Shown here: one piece after another, positions 32,057 to 42,888 of the stretch
How the letters are laid out: each line of letters opens with the position of its first letter
How positions within the stretch are numbered: position 1 is the first letter of the stretch
Assembly (NCBI GenBank): GCA_025558095.1
Contig: JAIVFI010000002.1
Coordinates: 992,001 to 1,056,000, forward strand
Source: Hyaloraphidium curvatum
Lineage: Eukaryota > Monoblepharomycota > Hyaloraphidiomycetes > Hyaloraphidiales > Hyaloraphidiaceae
Reading direction: 5' to 3'
DNA length: 64,000 bases
Made by a program: the position numbers and the translations under genes
The notes under the pieces: model-generated
Seen by the model: only the letters and a program-made list of their open reading frames with translations
What the model was told of the DNA's origin: nothing
The model's database searches: none

Positions 32057-32956
32057 ATGTTTCTGAACGACGAGAGGAAGGAGGCCGTGCGCCTCCTCGA
32101 GGCGGAGGTGCAGCGGCACAACGAGCTCGTCGAGTGGACCAACCAGCATGTGGTCTGTCTCCACGAGTTGCGCACCAACGATTGCCACAAGGCCATCGAA
32201 GAGGTCGAAAGGTTCTTCAACGAGCTCGCCAACGCACCCGTGGAATTCTCGCGGGCGGTCGCGGACCTCGGCAAGTCGTACGCCCAGTTTGACCGTGCCC
32301 TGGGCGAAATCAGGGCGGCATCGGCGGATGCACCGAACCAAGGTGCCGCGATGGCCGCCGGCGGTGTCCTGGCGGGCGCGGGGGTGGCGGCGCTCGGACC
32401 TTCGGTCGCGATGGCGGTCGCCACGACGTTCGGCGTGGCTTCGACCGGAACGGCCATCGCCAGCCTGTCCGGGGCGGCGGCTACAAACGCTGCGCTCGCA
32501 TGGCTCGGCGGAGGGGCGCTGGCAGCGGGGGGTGGCGGCATGGCGGCGGGCAGTGCCTTCCTGGCGATGGCTGGGCCCATCGGCCTCGGCATCGGTGCTG
32601 CGCTGATGGTCGGGGGCGGCCTCGTCGTGCGGGGAAAGAACGAGGAAGTAATCAGGGAAGCGGAGGAGAAGCGCATCCAGGTAGAGCAGGGCAGGCTTGC
32701 CCTGCAAAGGGCGGCGTCCCAGCTGGATGAGATGGTCAAGCGGACCTACATGCACACCCGAGGGGTCATGGCCAAGCTGGCTGCGCTGCAATCTGTGCCG
32801 GAAGAAAAGGCCGGCGGGTGCTGCGGATGCCTCGGCCGCCGGCGTGCGCGCAACTACCGGTCGTTCTCCAAAGACCAGAAGGACCTTCTGATGAGCCTCA
32901 AGAACGACGTGGAAGCCCTCTCACGCCTCATCCGGGAAAGAATTGATCTCCAGTGA
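32057..32956 (+). CDS. Bacterial-type 'STGTAIASLSGAAATN' family protein (pair member 2)
   Basis: Intronless, 299 aa. Residues ~1-95 form a coiled-coil helical region (NDCHKAIEEVERFFNELANA). Residues ~100-195 are an Ala/Gly-rich hydrophobic core with STGTAIASLSGAAATN, LAWLGGGALAAGGGGMAAG and FLAMAGPIGLGIGAALMVGG, a block I recall as nearly invariant in a family of uncharacterised bacterial proteins. A second helical region follows, then GGCCGCLGRRRAR, a Cys cluster and basic patch that could be lipidated, then FSKDQKDLLMSLKNDVEALS. The shape is a helical hairpin around a membrane-inserting segment. It is divergent from pair member 1. Function is unknown; horizontal origin is inferred from the core block and absence of introns. 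Confidence 0.85.
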   Translation: MFLNDERKEAVRLLEAEVQRHNELVEWTNQHVVCLHELRTNDCHKAIEEVERFFNELANAPVEFSRAVADLGKSYAQFDRALGEIRAASADAPNQGAAMAAGGVLAGAGVAALGPSVAMAVATTFGVASTGTAIASLSGAAATNAALAWLGGGALAAGGGGMAAGSAFLAMAGPIGLGIGAALMVGGGLVVRGKNEEVIREAEEKRIQVEQGRLALQRAASQLDEMVKRTYMHTRGVMAKLAALQSVPEEKAGGCCGCLGRRRARNYRSFSKDQKDLLMSLKNDVEALSRLIRERIDLQ

Positions 32957-34487
32957 GGATATTAATGCAATCACCCGCTGCTGGGCTTCGATTGTCGCAA
33001 TTCTCGAATGTACTGTGGGTTTTAGTTGAATGATTACGCTCGCCTGAGCCGAAGTTGTCCCTACCAGGCTCGAACGAGCAGTCGGTGGGCCAATAGTTCC
33101 AGAAAGCCGTGCCCGTGCGTCCTGGAAGCTGGCGAGACTGTGAGCACGCAAAAAGCTTGGTCCAGCACGTCCCCGAAGGCAGCTCCTTCGGCATCGCCAA
33201 GAGTGCTCCGCAGATCCGGCATCATCCGTCGCCGCACAAATACAGCAACAAACAGTTATGCCTGACCGTGCGATTAGCGCGGCGGCGGAGCACGGAGCGT
33301 CGAGTCCACCGCAGACGACATCCGCAAAAGAACGCTCCGGCGGCATCTGGTCCCTGCCGCAGCGCGCCCCAGGCAGTACCCGGAACCCCAGCGGCCGACA
33401 GGGCGTGGCGCATGGAACAAAGAGGCATCGATGGGCCGCTTCTCGGGCACATCACGCGATGTCCGGCCCACCAGATACCAAGAAGCCGCGCGGTCAGGAA
33501 TGCGTGTTCGGCCCCCCGAAAACGTCGCACACCGGCCATTGGAGGGGCCAGACGGCGAAACTCAATGCGTGATAAGCGAATGAGGCCGACGAAGCCGCAG
33601 GATAAGGCCATTGGTTCATGAGAGATCCCTGAGCAGATTCGAAAAAGCGTAGATCTGTTCCGAGGTCTCCGCGAACAAGTTGGTCCCCGAGGAGGCCACC
33701 GTTCCGGCTGGCGGTCGAGAAGCAACAAAAATGCACCCTCGCGGTGCGCAGTAGGCTCCAATTCTGCCGCCGGGGCGTTGCCGTGGTGCATGCTGTAGAG
33801 CGCTCCTGTCGGCGCCCCGGAACCAGCCGCTCCACGTCCGCCGTGCCGCGACCGCGCGGCACTACGGCTTTATGGACGCAGTGAAGCAGTTCCGGTCCGC
33901 GAACACGCCGTCAACGCCTTCGGGAGTCGTCTGGGCACGCGAGCCATGCGCACGCCCGTCGACGCGTCCACGCGCGCAGCGAGGCAGCGCAGCTCCAACA
34001 AATGGCAGCCGTGCAAACATGACTCTAGACGCGCGGATTTGAACTGGGGGCGGCGGTTCGCCCTCGCAAACAAGGACGACGTGGTTCTGACGATTCGCAG
34101 CTGGCGCAGATGCAAGCATCCGCACACTGCCCCGAAGCCATTCCTCCCCTTCGTCCACCATCAGAGTCCAATGCAAGAAAGCAAAGGTTGATTCTGCGCA
34201 GGTAAAGCGTACGAAACCTGGGTGGCAACGGCGTAGCTCTCGACATCGACGGATCGCTGCCGGACCCATAAACCGATCAATGACGCCGAGGCCTTCTTGA
34301 GCCTTATCATGCACGAAACAGAAGCACGAGAAGCGACATGCAGTCTCTCCCATTGACCATGCGTGCACATCCGCAGGTCCAAGCTGCTCGGTGACGTTCG
34401 GCGCTGCCACATAGACTTGCCCCGCACAACAGGCAAGCGCACCGATCCTCCACCGCCTGCCTCGCCCATGGACCGCATTCCCGCAAA
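32957..34487. other. Gene-free stretch
   Basis: About 1.5 kb in which open frames on both strands are compositional and carry no motif or consistent splice pattern. The long minus-strand open frame 34821-33862 overlaps the small acylated-protein gene in the same frame but continues only because two introns are not removed; its lower part has no support. Confidence 0.45.
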
Positions 34488-34784
34488 TCATGCCCTCTCC
34501 CCATGCGCTGCCCGCCATGGTCAGCCCCTCCCCTTCACCCGGCGCACGCACGACAGACCCACCCAGGTTCCCCTGCGACTCGGCCAGCGCCGCCTCGGCC
34601 TTGAGCGCCTCCTGCGCCGCCCTCCTCTGCTCGTCGCGGGGCATGTCCGGCTGCCCGGCCTTGGCAGCCTCGGACTGCTTGGTCGAGCCGTCGTCGATGG
34701 TGGAACCGCTGCGTCGGTGGGGGGTCAGCGCGGGGCGGGGAGGGGAGGGAGGGGGAGGACGAACCAGGAGTAGCACTGGCCCAT
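34488..34784 (-). CDS. Tiny N-myristoylation-motif protein, SVIP-like
   Basis: Three exons leftward: 34784-34765, 34708-34563 and 34507-34488; 61 aa. The 56- and 55-nt introns have GT...AG ends and phases that fit exactly. The product starts MGQCYSCGSTIDD, a good N-myristoylation site (Gly2, Ser6) with nearby cysteines for palmitoylation, then has one charged helix, MPRDEQRRAAQEALKAEAAL. That layout, and an R-x5-AA-like spacing in the helix, resembles the p97/Cdc48-binding VIM motif of SVIP, though its final Arg is absent. It would sit on the cytosolic face of ER or vacuolar membranes. Too short to be certain; the last exon is only 20 nt. Confidence 0.55.
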
Positions 34785-35216
34785 GGTGGGAGGGGTTTGC
34801 GGTGCGGTGCGAGGAGGGCAAGGGTGCTGAGCGGGGTCGTGTGCGTTGGCCGTCAGGGGTTCACTCGTGGGGCTGTGCTGTATGCGCGTCGTTGGACCCC
34901 TTTTGGCGTTGGATGCACCCGCCGGTCCTCGTGGGAGCCTGCGAGGCGGCGAGATGGGGATACATATGCGGATTCGTACTTTTCCGGGGGTTTGCGCGCG
35001 GGTGCAGACGGCGGGGAGCACGGAGGACGGGCCGGCCACCGCCGTCTGCTGGTTGGACGGGGGAGGACGTGACCAACACCGCGATCGGCCGATTAATGTA
35101 ACGTAACGCCAATGTAAATAGGACCTCCAATACGCTGCGATTGCGGCCACGAGCCGTCCCCGCGCCACCGGATCGCCGCCATGTGGGCCCGGGCTCCCAC
35201 CGCCTCGCCGCCCCGC

Positions 35217-35895
35217 TCAATCAACGAGCTTGATCCAGGGCAAGAATTTGGTCCCCGCACCCGACGCCAGCCGCACCGCGCCGTACCCGACCAGCCCGAC
35301 GGGACCCAGCATCAGAGTGAAGAAGAGGCAGAAGCCGGTCGCGATCTGGGGCCGCGGGTGAGCTCCGGAAGACGGCCGGCCCGCCGCGCGAACCTTGTTG
35401 ATCCCGTTGGCCAGCGCATCGTTCGCGATCGCATACCCCGTCAGCAGGTCGAAAGCTACGTAGTGCAGCCACGCGGCGGTCATTCCCCCCGGCGAAACGT
35501 TCTTGAACAGCGTTGTGACCCCCTGCGGACACCGTCAGCCCCCCGTCTCCCCAGATAGCGCGCCCGACGCCGACCTCCAGCGACCCAAAGTTCCCCTTCT
35601 CCCCGCCCTCCTGCTTCGCGAACATGCTCGGCACCGCCAGCACGTAGATGGCCGCGTTCAGGCCGACGCCGAGAGCGACGGCGCGCTCGGTCCACTTCCA
35701 TCCGGGGCGGGCGGCCAGCAGCAGCCACGCGGGCAAAGCGGCGTTGCTGCCGAGCTTGAAGAGGGTGGGGGCGTAGCTGTTGAGGAGGCTGGAGGGCGGC
35801 AGAAGGGCCGCGATGGAGGGCGGGAGGGCGGTCAGGCGGGGGGCCGCGGCGGGGCAAAATGGAGGCACCCACTTGGCGTACTGTTCGAGCGACAT
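35217..35895 (-). CDS. ABA4-like (DUF4281) polytopic membrane protein
   Basis: Two exons leftward, 35895-35575 and 35522-35217; 208 aa. The 52-nt intron restores FGSLEGVTTLFKN. The C-terminal half has WLHYVAFDLLTGYAIANDAL and FCLFFTLMLGPVGLVGYGAV, the signature of the DUF4281/ABA4 family (known in plants, algae and bacteria, where ABA4 acts in neoxanthin synthesis). Four hydrophobic segments are visible. A carotenoid role is not implied in a fungus. Confidence 0.75.
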
Positions 35896-36322
35896 GGCTG
35901 AGGCACCGGACTTTCGAACTGGCCGGGATGGCGGGAAGGCGGGCGGACGGAACTTCGTGCGTACCAGAGACAGGGTCCACCGATCGAGCGGCCGATGCAA
36001 CCATCACGCCGGACCGCTCGACCTGACACAGGGCAGGCAGTAGGCCAGAAAGAGCGCACATTCTACTCGACGGAGACAAACACTCGCTATGACAGTTCCC
36101 AACGAGGGCTCGCGGGCCGCACAAGGGCCTTTGGCGCACAGGAAGCGCACGGCCACCGCGCCGAGCCCCGCCGGTGCGGCGGGCCGGCCCGCGCACACCG
36201 GCCGGGGCCCGGGCGAAGGAAGCCGGCGGGTCCCGGGCGCAACAATGTCCACGCACCAAGTCCGACCGGAAAAGTCCGAAGATCGCGCACGGAAGCCGCG
36301 CGATCACGCACGGGTCCGGCGA

Positions 36323-37243
36323 TCAGTTCCTCTGCAGGAAGTTGTGGATGCCCACCCCCCTGTGGCCCTTGACCCACCGATGGCCCCTGTCGTCGACCCA
36401 CTCTGTCGGCGGTGCGATGATCTTCTTGACGGCGCGCCCGAAAGCGGTGCGGTTGATCCACTTTTGCGCCTCGCGCTCCTCCTCCCTGCGCGCCTCCTCC
36501 GCGGCCTGCGCGGCGGCGGCGGCGGGGTCGAACCCGGGCGCGAGCGAGAAGGACCACGCGCCGGAATGCTCGGAGCGATCGTCCGCTTCGTGCCCGTCGC
36601 CGCAGCCCTGGCGGCGGGCGGCGTTGCGCAGCGAGAACTTGCCGGGGTTGACGGCGATGCCCTGCTCGGCGAGGTAGAGCACCACGCCGTAGCGCGAGCG
36701 CACCGCGCGCGGCAGCGGGATGGGCGGCGAGTCTGCGCAGGCGTCGCGGCGGCAGGCGGGGCACGTGCCGAGCACGATGGCGACGTGCGCCTGCTCGGTC
36801 GCCGAGTGGCGGATCTCGCCCAGCTCGTCGGCCTCTGCGGCGTCGTCGAGCACGGCAGTGACGGCGGCGCGCACCAGCCACGGGTCGATGCAGTCGTCCG
36901 AGGCGTGGAAGAAGTGGCCGCACGGGCGCAGCACGCGCACGGCGTCGTCCGCCTCGAACGGCGCGAGGCAGATTGCGCACGGCGGGGCGGGCGCGGCGGC
37001 GGGCGCCTCGGAGCGGCGGCGGCGGGCGGCGGCCAGCGCGGCGTGCGCCGGCACCGCCGGGAAGAGGACGTCCAGCGCGGGCTGCGCGATGCCCTGCGAG
37101 CGCGGCGGGCGGCGCTGCAGCTGCTCGGGCGGCGCGTCGTGCGCCTCCTTCTCGATGGCGTAGTGGCCCATGAGCACGCTGAAGTAGCCGGAAGGGTCGG
37201 CCGGGTGCGGGCGCGGCGCGGCGTCGGGGGCCACCGTCGTCAT
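36323..37243 (-). CDS. RING-type E3 ubiquitin ligase-like protein
   Basis: Intronless, 306 aa. A RING lies in the middle: CAICLAPFEADDAVRVLRPC begins it, then GHFFHASDDC, and after a ~38-residue insertion TCPACRRD closes it. The last Cys pair is thus unusually far from the rest. The C-terminal third holds an Ala/Glu-rich helix (EEARREEEREAQKW) and a basic tail ending FLQRN. The start at 37243 was chosen because upstream in-frame sequence is Arg/Pro-rich spacer. Substrates unknown. Confidence 0.8.
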   Translation of the reverse strand: MTTVAPDAAPRPHPADPSGYFSVLMGHYAIEKEAHDAPPEQLQRRPPRSQGIAQPALDVLFPAVPAHAALAAARRRRSEAPAAAPAPPCAICLAPFEADDAVRVLRPCGHFFHASDDCIDPWLVRAAVTAVLDDAAEADELGEIRHSATEQAHVAIVLGTCPACRRDACADSPPIPLPRAVRSRYGVVLYLAEQGIAVNPGKFSLRNAARRQGCGDGHEADDRSEHSGAWSFSLAPGFDPAAAAAQAAEEARREEEREAQKWINRTAFGRAVKKIIAPPTEWVDDRGHRWVKGHRGVGIHNFLQRN

Positions 37244-38095
37244 GGCTCTCGCGGGCGGGGGCGGATGCGGCGGGGTGGGCGCGGGCGCGGTCCGCCGATG
37301 CCGGCGGTTAACGGGGCGCTTAAAGAAGTCGCCTCGGTGGCGGAGCGCGGCCGAGGAGGCCGGGTTGCGGGCGGCGGGGCCCTGTGTGACTGGGCGCCAT
37401 GACATCGCCGGCGTCAGCGACCGAAAGGACGCCGCCGGCACCGCCGGGCGCGGCAGGGCTCACCGAAACGCGCGGCGCGGCAGAGTCGGGCGGCCGCGGC
37501 GCTGCTCTCCGCGGTTTGGAACGATTGGGCGAGCGGCCGATTGGGGCGGTGATTGAGTTCAGCCGCGTGACCCCCTCGAAGCCAAATTCCTTGCAAAACC
37601 GCCCCTTTTCCCTGACTTATCGCAACATTTCGCCGCCGGTCCCGGCCCGATGGCGCCACCAGCCGTCATCAATCTCCCACGCAGTTGTTCCGCGTGGTTT
37701 CTGCCCTCCTGCGACCTGGACAACGAGATCACGTGAGGCGCCTGGAAACACAGCTTTTCAAACTTTCTCCAAAACCCCCCGGGGTGTCGCCTCCATCGCG
37801 GATCCCGGGCCATCCGCATCTTTGCTAGCTTCATTATCGACTCCCTGGACGCGGACCGCCGGCGCGCCGCCCACCCCGAGAAATCGCCACCCCGCCCCAT
37901 CCCCCATCACGTGCAATTGCCCTTCACCGTCAAGGCCGAAACCGCGCAGGGCGGCCCTTTCTTTCGAGAGGCCGTACACTCCAGGTCGCAGGGTCCGCCA
38001 TCCTCATTATGGAAGAGACATCCACCGTGTTTGCGAGCTCCGGCGGCCGCCGCATCACCACCCGCATCCATCACCTCCACCAGCCAGGCATCCAG
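37244..38095. other. Intergenic, nothing recognised
   Basis: About 850 bp between two minus-strand genes: promoter of the RING gene and terminator region of WDR59. Open frames here are GC artefacts. Confidence 0.4.
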
Positions 38096-41000
38096 CTAAC
38101 CCCACGACCCCCCGCACTCGCACCCGCACCCCGTCGGACACCCCTGTTCCCCCTCGAACCACCCCTTCGCGCACGCCTCGTGCCCGCCGTGCCCGCACCG
38201 GGCGCAGTACGCCCCCATCCCGCCGACCCTCGTCCCGCACAGCGCGCACAGGGCGCGCTGCCCGCCCGCGCGGCACTCTGCGCACCCCTGCGATCCGCAC
38301 CGCGGGCAGACGGGCTCCAAGGCCACCGTCGAGGGATCGGAGGGGGTGGAGGGGGCGGGGAAGGGGTCCGCGTGCTTGAGCACCCACGCGCGCTCGGGGA
38401 GCATGCGCCATGCGAGCAAAACGTCCGCGTAGGCGGACATGGCGTGCGCGTAGCGCGGGGGAAAAGGCACGGGGAGGAGGGGGAGATCGGGCGGGGCGGG
38501 GCCGTCCGCGCGGGTTGCCTGCACGGGGTGGGAGGGGCGGGCGACGGGCAGGGCGGGGTCCGATGCGCCGTGCGCGGCAGGGCCGGCGAGGAGGGCGCGC
38601 AGGGAGGGCGGCATTCCGCCCTGCATCGGCATGTGCCTGCACGGAATGCACGGTCAGCACCACCCGCGATCGGCGCATCCGACGCGCAAACGCACCCCGT
38701 CTCCTCGTCCGCAAACTCCCCAAACGCCGCCGCCCTCCGCATCCCCCACCCCGCCTTCTCCCCCTGCTGCACGACCGCCCTGCCCCCGCCGTCGCCCTTG
38801 CGCCCCGTCGGGCTGCCCCTCCCCTCCCTCCCGAGCTTGCCCAACGCCGTCGCCGAAAGCGAGCTCCCCAGTCCCCTGCGCGGCGCCGGGTCCGGGAACC
38901 CCGCCCGCGCGCGGGGGAGCGACTCGGCGGTGCCCGAAAAGGGCGAGCCGACCACCGCGCCGGCGAGGATGGGGCCGGCGGTGGACATGGCCCTGTGCGG
39001 GGCGGGGCGGCGGGGGAGCGCGATGCCGACGGGGGAGGGGTGCTCGTCGCCGTCCGCGGCGGAGGGCGGGGCCGAGGGCACGCGGTGCCGCGGGAGCTGG
39101 GGGGAGTCGTCGCCCGCGGGGCTGGTGCGGCCCGAGGGGGCGCGGTCGGGGAAGAGGAAGGAGGGGGCGTGGCCCGGGGAGGTGCCGGGCTTGGCGTCCA
39201 GGGGCAACTCGAACACGCTGCTGCGCGCCGAGGAGGTGGTGCTGCCCCTTGCGGGGGAGGTGGCGCCGTGCCGCGCGATCGGGGGAAACGGGAAGCCTTC
39301 CGAGTCAAAGGAGGGGGAGAGCTCGATTGCTGGCGCGGCGGGGAGTCGGGGGTTCTCGGCGAGCCGGCCCAGGGCCGCGGCGAGGCGGCGCTGCCGCTCC
39401 TCGTACTCCTTGGCCGCGGCATCGGCGCGGCGCCAGTCCGCCGCGGGGTCGTCGGCCTCGAACTTTTCCGAGAGCACGCAGACGAGCATCGAGAGGGTCT
39501 GCACGTCGCGGCGCAGGTACAGGGCTTCGAGCACGTTTGCGACCAGCTCGCGGGCCAAGGGGTGCGAGCGCCAGGCCACGCGGGTCCAGTAGGCGTGGTT
39601 CTGCAGCGGCGCGGGGAACTCGTCGCCGTAGCTCGAGTCGCCCAGCAGGTCAATGGCCTCGTCCACGAAGGCCTCGGAGACGAGCAGGCCCCGGTCGTCG
39701 ACCGAGATGCCCTCGCCGACGGGGGAGCGCACGATGCCGCCCGGGTAGCAGCGCGCAAGCAGAGCCCCAGCCAGGGCCCAGATGCCCGCGGCGTCGCGGC
39801 GGCCGTGCGCGAGGGCGACGGCCTGGTTGTGCAGGCAGATGGAAAGCGGCGAGCCGTTGAAGAGCCTGCAGAGAAACGCATCAGCGCGACTACCGTGCCA
39901 CGAAATCGTTGGAACCCACTTGGACTCCCTCGCAATGCCCTCCTGAACGATCGCCAGCTCCGGCGGCAGCCTCCTGAGCGACACGACGGGCTTGAAAGGC
40001 TCGGCGGCCGATTCGACCGCGAACCGACTGCTCGTGGACCGCGTCAGTGGCCCCGGCATGAGCCGCGGCGACGACGCCGTCGTGTGCGACCCGACCGACG
40101 CATCCTCGGCCGGCACCGCCGCCCCCTGTACCGCCTCGTCTCTCGCAGCAGTGGCAACCTCGGTAACCATCGCCCCGGAAGGCGACCGCAGCAGGAACTG
40201 CACGTCCGGGATCGACACCCTCCTGCCGCCCCTCCTTTGCGGGAGGGAGGAGGCCATGGATTCCTTTAGGTTGCTGCCAAACTGCCTCTGCAGCCGCGCC
40301 AGCAGGTTAGGCACCAGCGGCGGGAACCCCTGCGCCAGCCCCGGCACGACCAGGCCCGGCGGGCGCTGCTGCCTCTTCCTCCTGCGCGTGCGGCGCCGCG
40401 TGCGCGGGCTGAGTTCGTCGTCCGAGGAGGCGTTGGACGCCGTCTGGCTGTCGTCGCGGCTGCCCGCCAGCTGCGCCAACGCGAGGTCGCGGAGGAGGTC
40501 CGAGCGGAGCGCGGTGTAGCCGGTAAAGTCGCGCGGGCGGGGCTGGCTTGCAGCGGCTTCGAGCGTGGAAAGGGGGCTGCTGCTGCCGGGAGGTACAAAG
40601 AGCGGGGAGCGGAAGCAAACGAGGACGTCGCCGGCGGCACCGGCCGAAAAGGCGGCGCCGCACAGGCGGGGGAAAGGAACGTAGCGGTCCTCCTGCTTGG
40701 GGAGCTCGACCGCCGCACCGTCGTCCTCGGCATCCTCGCCGGCCGTTGCGCGCCTTTCCTCGTCGTCGTCGGCCGTCAGGTCCAACTCCTTGCCCACGCG
40801 CTGGCCGTCTTCGCCGCCCAGATACCGCACCAGCCCCTCCAGACAACCACGCTGGATGCGCCCGTAGTACTTTGCCAGGCCGCGGCACGTAGCCTCGAGC
40901 ACGCGCTTTGAAGACGGCGGGATGTCGCCCCAACCCGCAGTCTTGGAGAGGTCGATGCGGATGCTGGCGCCGGGACTGCGCGAACCCGGCAACACGACCT

Positions 41001-42804
41001 CGGCCAGAAACATGCCCTCGGGCACCCGCGTCGTGGGCACAAAGATAGTCAGCCGCCGATCCACGCCGCCGTCGTCGTCCAAGCCCAGCCCGGGAGCGGC
41101 CTCCATGATCCTGACGCCGGGGAACGACTTGCGGATGTGCTCGATCTCGGCCGACGCCGAGGTGGCGCGCGCACGGGGCAGGCTCTCGAAGATGGAGGTG
41201 CGTCGCTTCTTGGCCGGCGGCTTCGCGTCGCCGGGCCGCCGTTCGTCCTCCGAATCGGACGAATCGGATCCGCCAAAGTATTCGCGCAGCCACGCCACCT
41301 CGTCCTCGTCGTCTGCGTCCACCGGTTCGCGACCGTCCGCGGATCCCAACGGCGACAGCGGCGCCAGCCGACCTGGTTGGTGCTCGACCGCCTCGGCGCG
41401 GAAGTGCTCCACGATGACGGCGGTTTGGGGCGCCTCGCCCTCCTCCTTCACTGCCTCTTCTTCCGCCTCCCTCTGCCGCCCCAAAAGGGCGTCGATCGCC
41501 GACCGCGACACTTCCCACACCCTGAGCGTCTCGTCCATGCCCCAGCTGACGACCTCGAACGAGTCGCCGCTCTTGTGCCGGAAGACGAAATCGACCACGG
41601 GCTCCTCGTGCCCCGTGAACGCGTGCACGGGGGTGCTCATGGCACCCGGCTTGTCCTGCTGCCCATCAACCTCGGGCGGCGCGCGCGGGTACAGGTACAG
41701 GTTGGTCCGATCGTTGCCAAAGGGCAGTATCACGAAGCCGTCCCCGACGGGAGTCCATCGGCACTTCCACGCCGCGTACTCGAGCGAACGCGACTCCGTC
41801 AGGCGGAGCGATGTGCCCGAACCAAAGTCCCATATCTTGATAGCGCGGTCCTGCCCGCACGAGACAAGCGAATGCCGGTCCGTGCGCCGGCTAAAGTCGA
41901 TCCCGCGGATCTCGAGCTGGTGCGCGGAACGGACCGAGTGCGCGGCCTCGGAGGTGTTGGGCTTGCGCAAGTCCCAGACGTGGATGTCGGTGTGGTGGCT
42001 GGAAGCCAGGAGGTTCGGGTCCTGCGTGGAAAAGTAGAGCAGCGGCGCGCCGACACCAAAAGGGCAGAAGCTCGCGACCGGGCTTCCGACCCTGTCCGAT
42101 GTGGAAAGTGACTCGTCACGGAGCTGCGGAGACGACGGGGTATTGATCGACGAGGAAGAGGGCACGCGCATATCCCAGACGTGGATCCACGAGTCGAATC
42201 CGGCGGTGGACATCAGGTCCGGGTGGTGCGGGGACCAGTCCAGGTCCGTGATCGTCCTCGTGTGGCCCATAAAATAGCGGTAGATGTTGCGCGCCGCCGA
42301 AGGCACGTAACCCCGCTTCCCATCGCCGACCTGCGGCCCGGGGTTGCCAGTAAGAGTCCATATCACCAGGTTCCGGTCGGTCGTGGCGGCGATCCAGTCC
42401 TTCCGCGACAAATGCGGGTTCCACTGGATGTCCATAGGTGCCCAGTCACCCGGAGACCGCACGAACACGGGCGCAGTCCGCGGGTTCTCTAGGCTGAACA
42501 GGAAGAGCCCCTCCCGGGAGGCGACAGCCGCATGGTCGCGGTCGGGCGACAGCGACAGCGCGGAAATCCCCGGGGCATCAAATTCAACGACCACCGAGCG
42601 GCCCGGAGTGGCGCGTTTCTGGCCGGTGGAGGAAGGCGTGTCGGGAGACGCGAGGGCGGAGAACCAGGGGGACGCGGTGCGCAGACGCGCCCCGGGCGTG
42701 CCGGAGGCCGATCCAAACGACGCCCGGTGGGCATGGTGGGGCGTTGCAGCCGGAACCACGCCCGGAGCGCTGCCCGATCGCGGCCGCGGCGGCGTTGTCG
42801 CCAT
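38096..42804 (-). CDS. WDR59: WDR59 homologue (GATOR2/SEACAT subunit)
   Basis: Three exons leftward, 42804-39920, 39865-38696 and 38636-38096; 1531 aa, longer than the animal protein. WD40 repeats fill residues ~75-460 (SWIHVWDMR, DIHVWDLRK, RAIKIWDF, LRVWEV). An RWD domain follows (~550-680; EIEHIRKSFPGVR). A helical middle part contains SICLHNQAVALAHGR, and the C-terminus has a zinc-binding RING-like module (LCALCGTRVGGMGAYCARCG, then HEACAKGWF and CPTGC). That order is WDR59/Sea3. GATOR2 relieves GATOR1 inhibition of TORC1 when amino acids are plentiful, at the vacuole/lysosome. The 54-nt intron is in frame. A Pro/Ser/Ala-rich, presumably disordered insert precedes the zinc module. Confidence 0.92.
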
Positions 42805-42888
42805 CGCCGCCCGCCGCGGAGATTGACTCTGGGCCACCCAATCCCTTCGTCCGTCAGAACGTCATTCCGTCGAGGGAGATAGCAGACG

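Noticed and set aside
33862-34821. A 319-codon minus-strand open frame
   Set aside because: Only ~61 codons near its start are supported after removing two GT-AG introns; the remainder has no coding signature.
38009-40269. Long plus-strand open frames opposite WDR59
   Set aside because: Low-complexity Arg/Ala/Gly composition, antisense to a conserved gene, no domain or splice support.
42805-42888. A specific regulatory element between WDR59 and the small acylated-protein gene
   Set aside because: The 84-bp gap must hold both promoters, but no defined motif could be named.
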